Positions 16,719 through 26,219 of a stretch of 64,000 nt of DNA are shown here, piece by piece. The stretch is from positions 97,190 to 161,189 of the forward strand of contig JAMOAB010000005.1 of assembly GCA_023621995.1 (NCBI GenBank), written 5' to 3'. This DNA comes from Bacillota bacterium. Its GTDB lineage: Bacteria; Bacillota; Clostridia; Caldicoprobacterales; Xylanivirgaceae. The position numbers and the translations under genes are program-made. The notes below the pieces were generated by a model that made no database searches, had not been told where the DNA came from, and worked only from the letters and a program-made list of their open reading frames with translations. The stretch's first letter is position 1. Each line of letters begins with the position of its first letter.

Positions 16719-17395
16719 CCATATCTTCTATACATACATAGAGATAATACAAACAATGTACCCATACCAGTAAAGAAAAAAAGTGCTACACGCTCTATAA
16801 GAGCCATAAAAAACTCTCCTGGCATCATCATTATTAACACGTCAGTATCTGGATCTAGTAGCCAAAGATCATTGGTAAAGAATATATTATGAAAACCATC
16901 CCATACAAGATCAAAATTCCTTGCCATACCCATGGCTATTATAAGGGCAAAAGACAAGACAGCTACCGCCACCACCATAAACGATAGTGATAGGTATTTA
17001 ACCCACGCCTTGCCACATATGTATGCCATTAAAAATAGGAGAAATATTGCCAACAGCAATACTATATTCCTAAGTTTGAATCCGTATAGAAAGAGAAGTC
17101 TGACATCTTTCATATGATCTATCTCCCGTTGATTAAATACATATCCACCATCATTCCATCTAATGTAAAGATCTCCTCGTACACCCTTTAGATATGCAAA
17201 TAATTCATCGGTAATATCTGAAAGTTCTTCTCTAGTAGTTCCAACTATATGGACAGTATCGTTCTTTTCATATTGCCTTGTATAAAATTTTTTGTCAAAG
17301 GCGACTAGCTGTATACTGGTAAGAAAAATAGCCATTATGACAAAAACAGAACATATAATACCGACTATAGTATATAGATATCCCCTCTTCATCAT
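16691..17395 (-). CDS. TIGR01906/DUF1461-like integral membrane protein
   Basis: A 234-residue protein with an N-terminal transmembrane segment (residues 8-30) followed by an extracytoplasmic loop containing the YIRW and FNQREIDHMKDVR stretches. Three further hydrophobic segments follow, near residues 108-128, 133-155 and 197-222. This layout and the EREIDHM-type motif match the TIGR01906 membrane protein family, whose function is unknown. It lies between rimI and tsaD in a run of tRNA and protein modification genes, 40 bases downstream of rimI. No enzymatic role is proposed. Confidence 0.75.
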   Translation of the reverse strand: MMKRGYLYTIVGIICSVFVIMAIFLTSIQLVAFDKKFYTRQYEKNDTVHIVGTTREELSDITDELFAYLKGVRGDLYIRWNDGGYVFNQREIDHMKDVRLLFLYGFKLRNIVLLLAIFLLFLMAYICGKAWVKYLSLSFMVVAVAVLSFALIIAMGMARNFDLVWDGFHNIFFTNDLWLLDPDTDVLIMMMPGEFFMALIERVALFFFTGMGTLFVLSLCMYRRYGKNHTRAID

Positions 17396-17435
17396 AGGTA
17401 CTTCACGCCCATTTCACTGTTATTTATATAAGACA

Positions 17436-17939
17436 TTAATCCCTTTTTTTCTTTTTTAGCGTCGCCTCAATATCGTCGTTCCACATTATAAGTGCGTCTT
17501 CGTTAGTATCGGCATAATAGCCCTTTCTTATGCCACCATCTTCAAAGTCAAGCTCCCTGTAGAGGGCTTGAGCTCCAAGATTAGATACCCTCACCTCTAA
17601 TGTCATACTTTTTATACCCTTTTTAATTGCCTCTTCCATCAAGGATAAAAGTAGGGCTCTGCCAAGCCCCCTTCGTCTATAATCAGGATGAATGGCAATA
17701 TTGGTTATATGTGCTTCATCTATTATGAGCCACATACCACCATAACCTATGACCTCTCCCCCATATTTTACAGCAAGATATTTGGCAAATCTATTTCGCT
17801 CTACCTCTAACTTAAAGGACTCCTTTGACCAAGGTACAGGAAAGCATAGTCTCTCTATCTCCAGGACCCTATCTATATCATAAGACCGTACAGGCTCTAT
17901 ATACACATATCCCATATCCTCTATATAATACATATACAT
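17436..17939 (-). CDS. rimI: Ribosomal protein alanine N-acetyltransferase RimI
   Basis: A 167-residue GNAT acetyltransferase with the RimI signature CFPVPWSKESF near residue 32, a beta-bulge AHITNIAIHPDYR, and the acetyl-CoA loop RRRGLGRALL. RimI acetylates the N-terminus of ribosomal protein S18. It lies nine bases after tsaB, the usual tsaE-tsaB-rimI-tsaD order of Bacillota. The upstream ATG is kept since AGGG precedes it; an internal ATG (MGYVYIEPV) has GAGG but too little spacing. Confidence 0.93.
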   Translation of the reverse strand: MYMYYIEDMGYVYIEPVRSYDIDRVLEIERLCFPVPWSKESFKLEVERNRFAKYLAVKYGGEVIGYGGMWLIIDEAHITNIAIHPDYRRRGLGRALLLSLMEEAIKKGIKSMTLEVRVSNLGAQALYRELDFEDGGIRKGYYADTNEDALIMWNDDIEATLKKKKRD

Positions 17940-17948
17940 AACCTATCC

Positions 17949-18659
17949 CTATCTCGTTGAAGTTTTCTGTACATCTCGCCTCTGTTCTGCCTGGGACTTT
18001 CGTAGATAGAAAGGGGTTAGAGTTTTAAAGTCTGAAGTCTCTCCCCTAGTTGCCATATCCATAGCAATTGAGGCTATAGATGACGCACGTTGTTCCCGAA
18101 AAGGTATTGGGGGAAATAGGGCCTTTTCTTTCATTCTACCCTCTATTACCTCTCTATATACCCTTATGCCATCACCTACAAAGACTACTTGCCGTCCGTC
18201 TACTAAAAGCCTGTCAATGAGGTTTTCTAATGGAATGGCCATATATTCGTCTGCCCTAGAGAGCTTTCCGTCCATATATTCATATATGGAGGTATAGACT
18301 TGTTTGCGTCTAGCATCCATTATTGGACATATAATACGATCTGTATATTGTATATTATAGGCAAGACCATCAAGGGTGGGCACGCCCACAACTGGCCTAT
18401 CTAGGGCTTGGGCAAGGCCTTTTACTGTAGCTATGCCAATCCTAAGCCCAGTAAACGAACCTGGCCCCCTACTTGCAGCAAACAGGTCTATATCACTCAC
18501 CTCTACCCTCGCCATTTTTAATGTACTGTCTATGAGAGTCATCAAGGCTTCAGAATGGGTAAGGCCCCTGTTTAATGTACACTCTGCCAAAACTCTATCT
18601 TCATCTACTAAAGCAGCGCCTGCAACTTGTGAGGAAGATTCAATTGCAAGTACTAACAT
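17949..18659 (-). CDS. tsaB: tRNA threonylcarbamoyladenosine biosynthesis protein TsaB
   Basis: A 236-residue ASKHA-fold paralogue of TsaD without its metal site. It begins VLAIESSSQVAGAAL and carries RGPGSFTGLRIG, the TsaB hallmark. TsaB scaffolds the TsaD-TsaE complex for t6A formation. The start overlaps the 3' end of tsaE by 20 bases and rimI follows closely, so the three are one operon. The C-terminal tail after residue 215 is basic and of variable type. Confidence 0.95.
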   Translation of the reverse strand: MLVLAIESSSQVAGAALVDEDRVLAECTLNRGLTHSEALMTLIDSTLKMARVEVSDIDLFAASRGPGSFTGLRIGIATVKGLAQALDRPVVGVPTLDGLAYNIQYTDRIICPIMDARRKQVYTSIYEYMDGKLSRADEYMAIPLENLIDRLLVDGRQVVFVGDGIRVYREVIEGRMKEKALFPPIPFREQRASSIASIAMDMATRGETSDFKTLTPFYLRKSQAEQRRDVQKTSTR

Positions 18660-19113
18660 ATTCTAATAATTCCTCCTCTAGCCAATTAAATTTACTTCCA
18701 ATAAAATGTATAGTAATTTTTCGTATATTTTCATCAATTCTATCTAATTCTATTCCCACATATTCTTGAGGGTAGAGATCGCCCATATTTTCTGGCCATT
18801 CTATTACAGCTACCCCATCCCCATATATGAACTCTTCAAACCCCAGTTCAAATATCTCATCTTCATTGTCTAGTCGGTACATATCAAAATGATAGAGTGG
18901 AAGCCTACCATTATATTGGTGAAGTATTGTAAACGTAGGGCTTGTGATGGGTTCATCTATGCCAAGACCCCTAGCTATGCCACGGGCTAATACTGTCTTG
19001 CCTGTGCCAAGATCGCCACTTAGAGTTATTATGAGCCCTGGTTTTGCAATAGAACCTATCTTAGTGCCAAAATCCATTGTCTCATCATCACTGTTGGATA
19101 TGTATTCTATCAT
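18640..19113 (-). CDS. tsaE: tRNA threonylcarbamoyladenosine biosynthesis ATPase TsaE
   Basis: About 157 residues with a P-loop (SGDLGTGKTVLARGIA), SPTFTILHQY and HFDMYRLD, the TsaE pattern. TsaE is the ATPase that resets TsaD during t6A synthesis. The ORF track begins seven codons earlier, but MIEYISNSD at 19113 has AGAGAGG at good spacing and the earlier ATG has none. First gene of tsaE-tsaB-rimI. Confidence 0.94.
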   Translation of the reverse strand: MIEYISNSDDETMDFGTKIGSIAKPGLIITLSGDLGTGKTVLARGIARGLGIDEPITSPTFTILHQYNGRLPLYHFDMYRLDNEDEIFELGFEEFIYGDGVAVIEWPENMGDLYPQEYVGIELDRIDENIRKITIHFIGSKFNWLEEELLEYVSTCN

Positions 19114-19212
19114 TCTATACCTCTCTTTTACCATTTATTTTCCATAAATATTATATCATATTTAAATTGGTTTTATAATTATTCGGGTTGAATAGTCAAA
19201 ATATTAAGCTAG

Positions 19213-20031
19213 TTAAATCTCTATCTCAAGCCCGTCATAGGCAGTTATAAATCCATGGGACTTTGCCAATTCCTCCATCTCTTCATGCATAAGCTTCATA
19301 TTGTGCGAAAAATGGGTAACTATAAACTTAGTATCCTCATGGGCAGCACCGGCTCCTATGAGCCTGTCCTTTATATCCACATTGGCAGGCAGACCCATAT
19401 GCCCTGTTCTACAATCCTCAGGTCCAAAGGTACAGTCAAGTATTACACCATCAAATTTATAGTCCACAAGTTTCTCCCAAGACTCCTCAGGGAAATATCC
19501 AGAGTCATGACCATATAGGAGGGTGCTATTGCCTATCTGTATGACATATATATAACAATTCTCACCCTTTGCATGATCTGCAGGCAGGGGAGTTACAAGG
19601 GCATCTTCAACCTGAAACGTATTAAAAGCATGTATAAGATTATAATCTACAATACCTTCCATATCTAGGTGCCCAAGGGCATAGTCAAATAGTGCCTTGA
19701 CTTTTTCATTTCCATACACAGCAAGGCCTGTATCATTTTCTACATGGGCATAACCCTCTAGTCTCATTTCAAAATCATATGCATAAAAATGGTCAGAATG
19801 GGAATGGGTTATGATAACGTGTTTTAGTTTAGAAAGATCGATATTATACACCAATCTGTGCATATATGTATCTGGAGGAAAGTCTATCATGTATATATCA
19901 TCTATGAGACACGATGACCTGGTCCTTATATTTTTTCCTCCAAGTTCTTCGGCTTTTTTGCAGGCGGCACACTCGCAAAATAGAGCTGGCCACCCTTCTG
20001 CCGCCCCCGTACCTAAAAATTTTATCTTCAT
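19213..20031 (-). CDS. Metallo-beta-lactamase-fold hydrolase (PhnP-like)
   Basis: A 272-residue MBL-fold protein. An N-terminal CECAACKKA cysteine cluster and FLGTGAAEGWPA match PhnP-type phosphodiesterases. The metal motif is THSHSDHF, with further ligands in PADHAKGENC, YGHDSGYF and VTHFSH. Likely a cytoplasmic phosphodiesterase on a cyclic nucleotide or sugar phosphate; the exact substrate is not deducible. It has a GAGGTGGG site and stands alone between tsaE and ribU, with 150 bases of unremarkable sequence before it. Confidence 0.85.
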   Translation of the reverse strand: MKIKFLGTGAAEGWPALFCECAACKKAEELGGKNIRTRSSCLIDDIYMIDFPPDTYMHRLVYNIDLSKLKHVIITHSHSDHFYAYDFEMRLEGYAHVENDTGLAVYGNEKVKALFDYALGHLDMEGIVDYNLIHAFNTFQVEDALVTPLPADHAKGENCYIYVIQIGNSTLLYGHDSGYFPEESWEKLVDYKFDGVILDCTFGPEDCRTGHMGLPANVDIKDRLIGAGAAHEDTKFIVTHFSHNMKLMHEEMEELAKSHGFITAYDGLEIEI

Positions 20032-20181
20032 TTTTTAATACCCACCTCTATCCTCTAGTATATGTAGAGACAATGGAAACTCCAAAGACTACCACCATAT
20101 GTATGCCTTTGAAGTTAGTCCAATTACCTCTACCGTATTATACCACCAATAGGGGGATCTAGACAATCCAAAATTTTAGCT

Positions 20182-20769
20182 TTACTCATTACGTAAAATA
20201 GGCGATATCTTCTTATATATTAGAAGGGTTATGACAGATATTGTAGCTCCCTGCATAAAATTAAAGGGCATGACAGCATATAAAACATATGTCTTCACAT
20301 CCACTATCTTGGTGTTTGCCTTTGCAGCCATGCCTATTATCTGTTCTAGGGGGATTATATGCTGGTATAGGGGAATTATAATATAATAGTTGGTTATGGC
20401 TCCCACAACCACTTTAGATATTATACCCGCTATAAGCCCATATATGGCGCCCCCCTTAGTCCTATTCTTAGCATATATAGTAGCTGCCGGCAGAACAAAG
20501 GCTGCCCCTACTAAAAAGTTAGATAGATTGCCCACCCCTCCTGTATTGCCAGGTTTTAAAAAGAAGTGAAATACATTTTTTAAAAATACGATCAATGTGC
20601 CTGCGCCGGGGCCCAAGGCAAAACCTCCAATCAGTGCAGGTAAGTCCCCTATTTCAAACTTCAAAAATGCCGGAAATATGGGAAGTGGGAACTCCAAATA
20701 AGCCATTAGTATAAAGGCTATTGTAGATAAAAGTGCTACCTTTACAATATAACTTGTCGATTGTTTCAT
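20182..20769 (-). CDS. ribU: Riboflavin ECF transporter S component RibU
   Basis: A 195-residue membrane protein with about six hydrophobic segments. The N-terminus MAYLEFPLPIFPAFLKFEIGDLPALIGGFALGP is typical of RibU. RibU captures riboflavin or FMN and docks to a shared ECF energising module encoded elsewhere. The ORF track extends upstream to 20907, but that part runs through the riboswitch terminator. The true start at 20769 has GGAGG at eight bases. It is controlled by the FMN riboswitch directly upstream. Confidence 0.93.
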   Translation of the reverse strand: MKQSTSYIVKVALLSTIAFILMAYLEFPLPIFPAFLKFEIGDLPALIGGFALGPGAGTLIVFLKNVFHFFLKPGNTGGVGNLSNFLVGAAFVLPAATIYAKNRTKGGAIYGLIAGIISKVVVGAITNYYIIIPLYQHIIPLEQIIGMAAKANTKIVDVKTYVLYAVMPFNFMQGATISVITLLIYKKISPILRNE

Positions 20770-20795
20770 AGTATATATCCTCCATTCATGTAGAT

Positions 20796-20823
20796 TAAAA
20801 AAGCTCCCGAAATCTTCGGGAGC
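20796..20823 (-). terminator. Intrinsic terminator of the FMN riboswitch
   Basis: Stem GCTCCCGA / TCGGGAGC with loop AGATT, followed on the minus strand by TTTTTT. It lies between the aptamer and the ribU ribosome binding site and is the expression platform. Confidence 0.92.
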
Positions 20824-20862
20824 CCAAATAGCTACATTAAAATGATGGTATATATATATATT

Positions 20863-20980
20863 AATCTTCTCCCATCCAGACTTTAACTGTCGGCTCCGGA
20901 ATTTCACCAGATCAGTCCTAAAAAATTAGGAGTCGCGGGCTTTAACCGCCGGTTGGGATTTTCACCCTACCCCGAAGATT
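20863..20980 (-). promoter_or_regulatory. FMN riboswitch (RFN element)
   Basis: The minus strand carries the conserved RFN blocks in order: CTTCGGGGTAGGGTGAAAAT, CCGGCGGTAAAGCCC-type arm, ACTGATCTGGTGAAATTCCG, GGAGCCGACAGT and TGGATGGGAGAAG. The P1 helix is AATCTTC (20974-20980) with GAAGATT (20863-20869). The 5' P1 strand AATCTTCGGG is also a perfect 10-base complement of CCCGAAGATT in the terminator's left arm and loop, giving a clear antiterminator. FMN binding should favour P1 and terminate ribU transcription. Confidence 0.96.
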
Positions 20981-21038
20981 ATCGGTATTTAATTTTCATA
21001 TATATAATATCACAAATTTTAAAGTTTTGCAACTACCA

Positions 21039-22196
21039 TTAGCTCTTAAAAACTAGGTTACCATCTATAAATACATATTTGGTATTTGTTCGTATATCTA
21101 GTGGGTTGCCATCGTATAGCACCACATCGGCATCCTTACCCTCTTCCAGGCTACCTACCCTATCGGCTATGCCTGTTATCTCAGCTGCATTTATAGTGAT
21201 GGCCTTTAGGGCCTCCATCTCGTCCATACCCTCTTTTACAGCAATCGCTGCACAAACTGGGAGATATTGTATGGGGATTACGGGATGATCTGTCATTATG
21301 GCAACTTTGACACCGGTTTTCGAGAGTATACCAGGAGCTTTAAAGCTAGAATTTTTAAGCTCTATCTTACTTCGTGTACTAAGTAGTGGACCAGTTATCA
21401 CACTTGCCCCCTCTTCAAGGAGGATATCAGCTATGCGATGTCCTTCGGTGCCATGATCTATTGTATAGTTTACACCAAATTCCTTGGCGATCCTTATGGC
21501 AGTTAATATGTCATCTGCCCTATGGGCATGTGCCTTAAGTGGCAATTCGCCGTCCAATACCTGCACAAGTATCTCCATGTTAAGGTCCCGCTCCGGCATC
21601 TTATCAGGATCTTCCTTACCCCTCTCCAGCTTCTTTTTATATTCCTGTGCCTTTACAAGCTCACTTCTAAGTACTGCAGCAGTACCCATACGTGTAGATG
21701 GCATCTTCTGTTTTCCACCATACACCCTCTTGGGGTTCTCTCCAAATGCCACCTTAAGGGCTAAAGGCTCCTTTATAACCATGTCTTCGACCCTTCTGCC
21801 ATAGGTCTTAATGGCAGCAAATTGTCCACCTATTACATTTGCACTTCCAGGACCTGTAACAGCAGTGGTAACGCCGTGTTCCCTAGCCTCTTTAAACGAA
21901 AAGTCTTCTGGGTTTATGGCGTCAATAGCCCTAAGGCTGGGAGTTACAGGGGCTGTTGCATCGTTGCCATCCGATCCTTCAAACCCCATACCATCTTCAA
22001 ACATCCCTATGTGGGAATGGGCATCTATAAATCCTGGCATAACCCACATGCCATCAGCATCTATAACCTCCATATTATCTTTTGGTTCTATATTCTCTCC
22101 AATCTGTTTAATCTTTCCTCCCTCTATCAGAATATCACCCTTCTCATATGTCCTATCTGCCATGGTAACTATCTTACCATTTTTTATAAGTATCAT
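21039..22196 (-). CDS. Amidohydrolase family protein
   Basis: About 385 residues with the amidohydrolase composite fold. The beta-sandwich start (MILIKNGKIVTMADRTYEKG) leads to PGFIDAHSHIGMFED with the HxH metal site. Further metal or catalytic residues are in KAHAHRADDI, YTIDHGTEGH and MTDHPVIP. The C-terminal sandwich returns with EEGKDADVVLYDGNPL. Related proteins are imidazolonepropionase-like hydrolases of unclear substrate. The ORF track start at 22211 is inside the ribosome binding site (GGGAGGAG), so the ATG at 22196 is preferred. It directly follows tex by nine to 24 bases. Confidence 0.86.
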   Translation of the reverse strand: MILIKNGKIVTMADRTYEKGDILIEGGKIKQIGENIEPKDNMEVIDADGMWVMPGFIDAHSHIGMFEDGMGFEGSDGNDATAPVTPSLRAIDAINPEDFSFKEAREHGVTTAVTGPGSANVIGGQFAAIKTYGRRVEDMVIKEPLALKVAFGENPKRVYGGKQKMPSTRMGTAAVLRSELVKAQEYKKKLERGKEDPDKMPERDLNMEILVQVLDGELPLKAHAHRADDILTAIRIAKEFGVNYTIDHGTEGHRIADILLEEGASVITGPLLSTRSKIELKNSSFKAPGILSKTGVKVAIMTDHPVIPIQYLPVCAAIAVKEGMDEMEALKAITINAAEITGIADRVGSLEEGKDADVVLYDGNPLDIRTNTKYVFIDGNLVFKS

Positions 22197-22219
22197 AATA
22201 TCTCCTCCCATTATATATT

Positions 22220-24379
22220 TTAGTCTATTTTATCAACGCCCCTCATAGTAAGGGATATTCTACCCCGCTCCACATCTATATCCAATATCTTTACAGTCAC
22301 TATATCCCCAACCTGCAACACATCCATGGGGTGACGGATGAACTTGTCAGATATCTCCGATATGTGGACGAGCCCATCTTGATGTACCCCTATATCTACA
22401 AATGCACCAAAGTCCACTACATTTCTAACAGTGCCTTTGAGTATCATATTGGCCTTTAAATCCTCTATGTCCATAATATCGGAGCGGAGCATGGGCGGTG
22501 GCAGTTCATCCCTGGGATCCCTGCCTGGTTTTTTTAGCTCTTCTATTATATCAGTTAGGGTCATGGTCCCAACTCCCAAGTCAGTAGCCAAACTATCAAG
22601 TCCCATATCATGTGCCCGGCTATCTAAATCATGTATCTTCCCTACTGCCACATCTTCCAGAGTATAGCCAAGTTTAGTCAATAGTAACTCAGCTACTTCA
22701 TAAGACTCAGGATGGACACCTGTATTATCTAATATATTCTTTCCTCCTGGAATTCTTAAAAACCCGGCACACTGTTCGAATGTCTTAGGACCTAAGCCCT
22801 TAACGTTTAATAGTTCAACCCTAGTCTCAAACTCTCCATTTTCCTCCCGATAGCCTACTATATTCTTTGCCACCCTCTGGCTTATGCCAGCCACGTATGA
22901 AAGTAGGGAAGAAGATGCAGTGTTTAAATCAACACCCACCGAGTTTACACAGTCTTCCACCACTCCCTTTAGTGCATCTGCAAGCCTTTTTTGGTTTACA
23001 TCGTGCTGATATTGGCCCACACCTATTGACTTAGGATCTATCTTTACAAGCTCGGCTAGTGGGTCTTGAAGCCTGCGGGCAATAGATATAGCACTTCTAA
23101 GAGCTACGTCAAACTGTGGAAACTCTTCAGCAGCAAGTTTTGATGCCGAATATACCGAGGCACCTGCTTCACTTACAACCATATAGAGAACTCTTCTCTC
23201 AAGGTAGCCTATTAGATCTGCCACCACAATTTCAGTTTCCCTAGATGCTGTCCCATTTCCAATGGCGATTATGTCGACCCCATGCTTCTCTATGAGATTA
23301 GATAGAATTGCCTTTCCCTCATCCTTATCGTGATTGGGAAGTGTAATATATACAATGCCCGTATCTAGCACGTTGCCCATATGGTCTACAATAGCAATCT
23401 TGTTACCTGTCCTATACCCTGGATCTATGCCCATGACCGTCTTTCCCCTTACAGGTGGCTGAAGAAGTAGGCTTCTTAAGTTTTTGCTAAACACCTCTAT
23501 TGCTTGCTCTTCACCCTTTTCAGTAAGTTCACTTCTTATCTCCCTCTCAATAGAAGGGGCAATTAGACGGCTGTAAGAATCGGCAGCAGCCATATATACA
23601 TACTCCCGTGTAAACCTCTCCTTCTCAGCATCTATCATAGATATGAGAAGGTCAACTACCTGTCTATCATCTATATCTACCTTTACCGATAAGAACTCTT
23701 CCTTCTCCCCCCTATTGATTGCCAGTATCCTATGGGGAACAATATTAGATACTGGCTCTTTGTAGTCGTAGTACATCTCATACACAGATTTTTCATCGAC
23801 CTCGCCCCTAGATACTATATTGGCATTCCTATATGTATACTCCCGTATGGCCTTTCTATAGTCGGCATTGTCGGATATGGTCTCTGCTATTATATCCATT
23901 GCACCTTGTATGGCGTCTTCCCATGTATTGACTTCCATATCTTCATCTATAAACTGGGTGGCCACGTCTTCCACATCTTCTATATGGTCTGTCCATAGTA
24001 TGTGGGCAAGGGGCTCTAAGCCCTTCTTCTTAGCTATGGTTGCCCGGGTCCGCCGCTTTGGCCGATAGGGCCTGTATATATCGTCAAGCTCTGTCAATGT
24101 CTTGGCAGCCCGTATCTTTAATATGAGCTCATCTGTAAGTTTACCCTGTTCATCTATGAGGCGAATTACCTCTTCCCGCCTATCCTCAAGTCCCCTCAAA
24201 TATTCTAACCTCTCGTCAAGTTCCCTTAAGGTAGTATCGTCAAGCCCTCCTGTAACTTCCTTTCTATATCTTGCTATAAAGGGAATGGTGTTCCCCTCGT
24301 CTATAAGGGCCACTGTACTTCTCACCTTATCTAGATCTATGTCTAGCTCCTTAGCCAATATCTCTATAATATCTGCCAT
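22220..24379 (-). CDS. tex: RNA-binding transcription accessory protein Tex
   Basis: A 719-residue protein of normal Tex length. It has an N-terminal helical domain, a YqgF-like RNase H fold starting MGIDPGYRTGNKIAIVD near residue 325, helix-hairpin-helix segments (VKGLGPKTFEQCAGFLRI) and a C-terminal S1 domain (ILKGTVRNVVDFGAFVDIGV). Tex binds nucleic acid and influences transcription and toxin or stress gene expression in several bacteria. The start at 24379 has AGGAGGA; the track start six codons earlier lies at that site. Confidence 0.95.
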   Translation of the reverse strand: MADIIEILAKELDIDLDKVRSTVALIDEGNTIPFIARYRKEVTGGLDDTTLRELDERLEYLRGLEDRREEVIRLIDEQGKLTDELILKIRAAKTLTELDDIYRPYRPKRRTRATIAKKKGLEPLAHILWTDHIEDVEDVATQFIDEDMEVNTWEDAIQGAMDIIAETISDNADYRKAIREYTYRNANIVSRGEVDEKSVYEMYYDYKEPVSNIVPHRILAINRGEKEEFLSVKVDIDDRQVVDLLISMIDAEKERFTREYVYMAAADSYSRLIAPSIEREIRSELTEKGEEQAIEVFSKNLRSLLLQPPVRGKTVMGIDPGYRTGNKIAIVDHMGNVLDTGIVYITLPNHDKDEGKAILSNLIEKHGVDIIAIGNGTASRETEIVVADLIGYLERRVLYMVVSEAGASVYSASKLAAEEFPQFDVALRSAISIARRLQDPLAELVKIDPKSIGVGQYQHDVNQKRLADALKGVVEDCVNSVGVDLNTASSSLLSYVAGISQRVAKNIVGYREENGEFETRVELLNVKGLGPKTFEQCAGFLRIPGGKNILDNTGVHPESYEVAELLLTKLGYTLEDVAVGKIHDLDSRAHDMGLDSLATDLGVGTMTLTDIIEELKKPGRDPRDELPPPMLRSDIMDIEDLKANMILKGTVRNVVDFGAFVDIGVHQDGLVHISEISDKFIRHPMDVLQVGDIVTVKILDIDVERGRISLTMRGVDKID

Positions 24380-24470
24380 ATATTTTCCTCCTGACAATTC
24401 ACTATATTAAGACAATTCTACACCATATCAATATCACCTTCAATAATTTATAAAAACCTATACAAAATTG

Positions 24471-24499
24471 TTATCTTATATTAATTATTCTGGTATAAT
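24471..24499 (+). promoter_or_regulatory. Putative extended -10 promoter for the M48 protease gene
   Basis: TGGTATAAT is an extended -10 element 36 bases before the start codon. The -35 region (TTATCT at 17 bases, or TTGTTA at 20) is weak. Confidence 0.5.
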
Positions 24500-24534
24500 A
24501 TATATTAGATGAAGCGATTGGAGGAGTCATAATT

Positions 24535-25797
24535 ATGAATAATAAGGCTCAGCTTGTCATCTTTTCGTTCTTCATATTTCTAATTGTATTCATATGCGCT
24601 ATCTTCATAGGTGAATATAAAAATATAGAGGCACTTAAGACACAGAAACATGGAATCCCCATAAGCGACAAGGCAATAGCCTATAGAAAGACTAACCTCA
24701 AAATATGGGCAATAAATCTTATCATAAGCTTTCTCATACCCAGCATATTCCTGCTCACCGGCCTGTCAACAAAGCTTATGCATCTAGTGGAAGAAAGCTT
24801 TAAGAGTAAATTTTCGAGTGTAGCTGCATTTGCATTTATATACCTCATAATCAACTTTCTTATAAAACTACCCTTACGATATTACAGCTCTTTTGTGGTC
24901 TCCCATAGGTTTGGCCTATCTAATCAGACAATGGAAAGATGGCTGTCCAATGTCTTGAAAAGCTTAGCCATAGACCTTGTCATATGGATGGTTTTTCTGT
25001 GGTTCCCCTACTATATTATATACAGGCATAATAGTAGATGGTGGCTCTATCTAGGACTCCTATCCATTCCAATATACTTCTTTGCCACCTATATAACCCC
25101 TACCTTTATAGATCCTCTATTCAATGAATATACACCCATTCAAGATGAAACCCTAGAACTTAGAATCAGGCAACAGCTTAAAAAAGCAGGTATAGAAGAA
25201 TGTAATGTATACCAGGTAAATAAGAGCATAGATACAAAGAATATGAACGCATATATGACAGGTACGTTTAAATCAAAGAGGATTGTACTTTGGGATACCA
25301 CCATAGATAATCTCACCCAAGATGAAACCATATCCATACTATCCCATGAGATAGGCCACTATATAAAAGGGCATATATGGAAATCCATAATACTAGGCGG
25401 AATCTCTACAATATTTGTATTGTTTTTAACTGACAAACTATGTATGTACCTTCTTAAAAATTCAAACGCCACCTTTGGGTTTAGTAATCTACATAATATA
25501 GCATCCCTACCTCTTATCCTGTTAGTCTTAAATGGCCTACTTTTTTTCTCCTCCCCTGTGGTAAATGCCTATTCCCGCCATCTAGAACGGCAAGCAGATG
25601 CCATTGAAATAGAACTTACAGACGATCCTGAATTGTTCATATCTGGACTTACAAAACTATATGAACAAAACCTATCCCTACCAAAGCCAAGCAAGCTATA
25701 TAGATTCTGGTACTATAGTCACCCGGCATATGAAGAGAGGGTAAACTTTGCAAAAAATTATGCCTCCGAGCATGATGTCCATTCTAGTAGTGATTAG
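24535..25797 (+). CDS. M48-family (Ste24-like) membrane zinc metalloprotease
   Basis: A 420-residue plus-strand gene. An N-terminal transmembrane segment and several further helices precede the zinc motif in LSHEIGHYIKGH (HExxH near residue 270). A further Glu lies in RQADAIEIELT, and the C-terminus has a second hydrophobic pair plus the SHPAYEERVNFAKN motif of the family. It resembles CAAX prenyl protease 1 and bacterial Ste24 homologues that degrade or process membrane proteins. GGAGG precedes the ATG. It is transcribed divergently from tex. Confidence 0.9.
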   Translation: MNNKAQLVIFSFFIFLIVFICAIFIGEYKNIEALKTQKHGIPISDKAIAYRKTNLKIWAINLIISFLIPSIFLLTGLSTKLMHLVEESFKSKFSSVAAFAFIYLIINFLIKLPLRYYSSFVVSHRFGLSNQTMERWLSNVLKSLAIDLVIWMVFLWFPYYIIYRHNSRWWLYLGLLSIPIYFFATYITPTFIDPLFNEYTPIQDETLELRIRQQLKKAGIEECNVYQVNKSIDTKNMNAYMTGTFKSKRIVLWDTTIDNLTQDETISILSHEIGHYIKGHIWKSIILGGISTIFVLFLTDKLCMYLLKNSNATFGFSNLHNIASLPLILLVLNGLLFFSSPVVNAYSRHLERQADAIEIELTDDPELFISGLTKLYEQNLSLPKPSKLYRFWYYSHPAYEERVNFAKNYASEHDVHSSSD

Positions 25798-25965
25798 ATC
25801 GGTTTAACTCAAATTTACAAAGAAAATTTAAAATTCCCTTTAAAAAGTTGTTTGCTTCAAAAAGTAAAGTTTATATATGTTCTGAAGTGATCAATCTACA
25901 TACTTCCCTCATAAAATAGGGATGTAAAAATTCTATAGATCCATAGAGAAGGGAGGTAGAATAGG

Positions 25966-26160
25966 ATGTTGAAAAAAAGCGTTATATTTCTAATGATTCT
26001 GGCATTATTGACTATTTTAACTGGTATTTTAGGTTGGATTGCTGCTGGAGGTTTTGCACTACCCATATGGTTTGCAGTAATAATAATTGTAGTAGGCGTT
26101 TGGGGCTTCATTGTAAGTCTTAAGGCAAATAAAGAATTAAACGAAGGCGGAGAGCAATGA
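25966..26160 (+). CDS. Small two-helix membrane protein
   Basis: A 64-residue ORF with a strong GGGAGG site. Two transmembrane segments (residues 6-24 and 30-50) are joined by a glycine turn (GWIAAGGFALPIW) and end in a charged tail (KANKELNEGGEQ). No family is recognised. The 168 bases before it hold no obvious promoter to consensus. A long hairpin about 60 bases after the stop ends the unit and is shared with the convergent operon. Confidence 0.65.
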   Translation: MLKKSVIFLMILALLTILTGILGWIAAGGFALPIWFAVIIIVVGVWGFIVSLKANKELNEGGEQ

Positions 26161-26219
26161 CTTGACTAGTTAGAGGTTAGATTGATTGCTTTATTGAGCA
26201 TCATGGTAGGCATGAAATG

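Noticed and set aside
20770-20907. 46-codon upstream extension of ribU in the ORF track
   Set aside because: It reads through the riboswitch terminator, and a proper ribosome site precedes the ATG at 20769.
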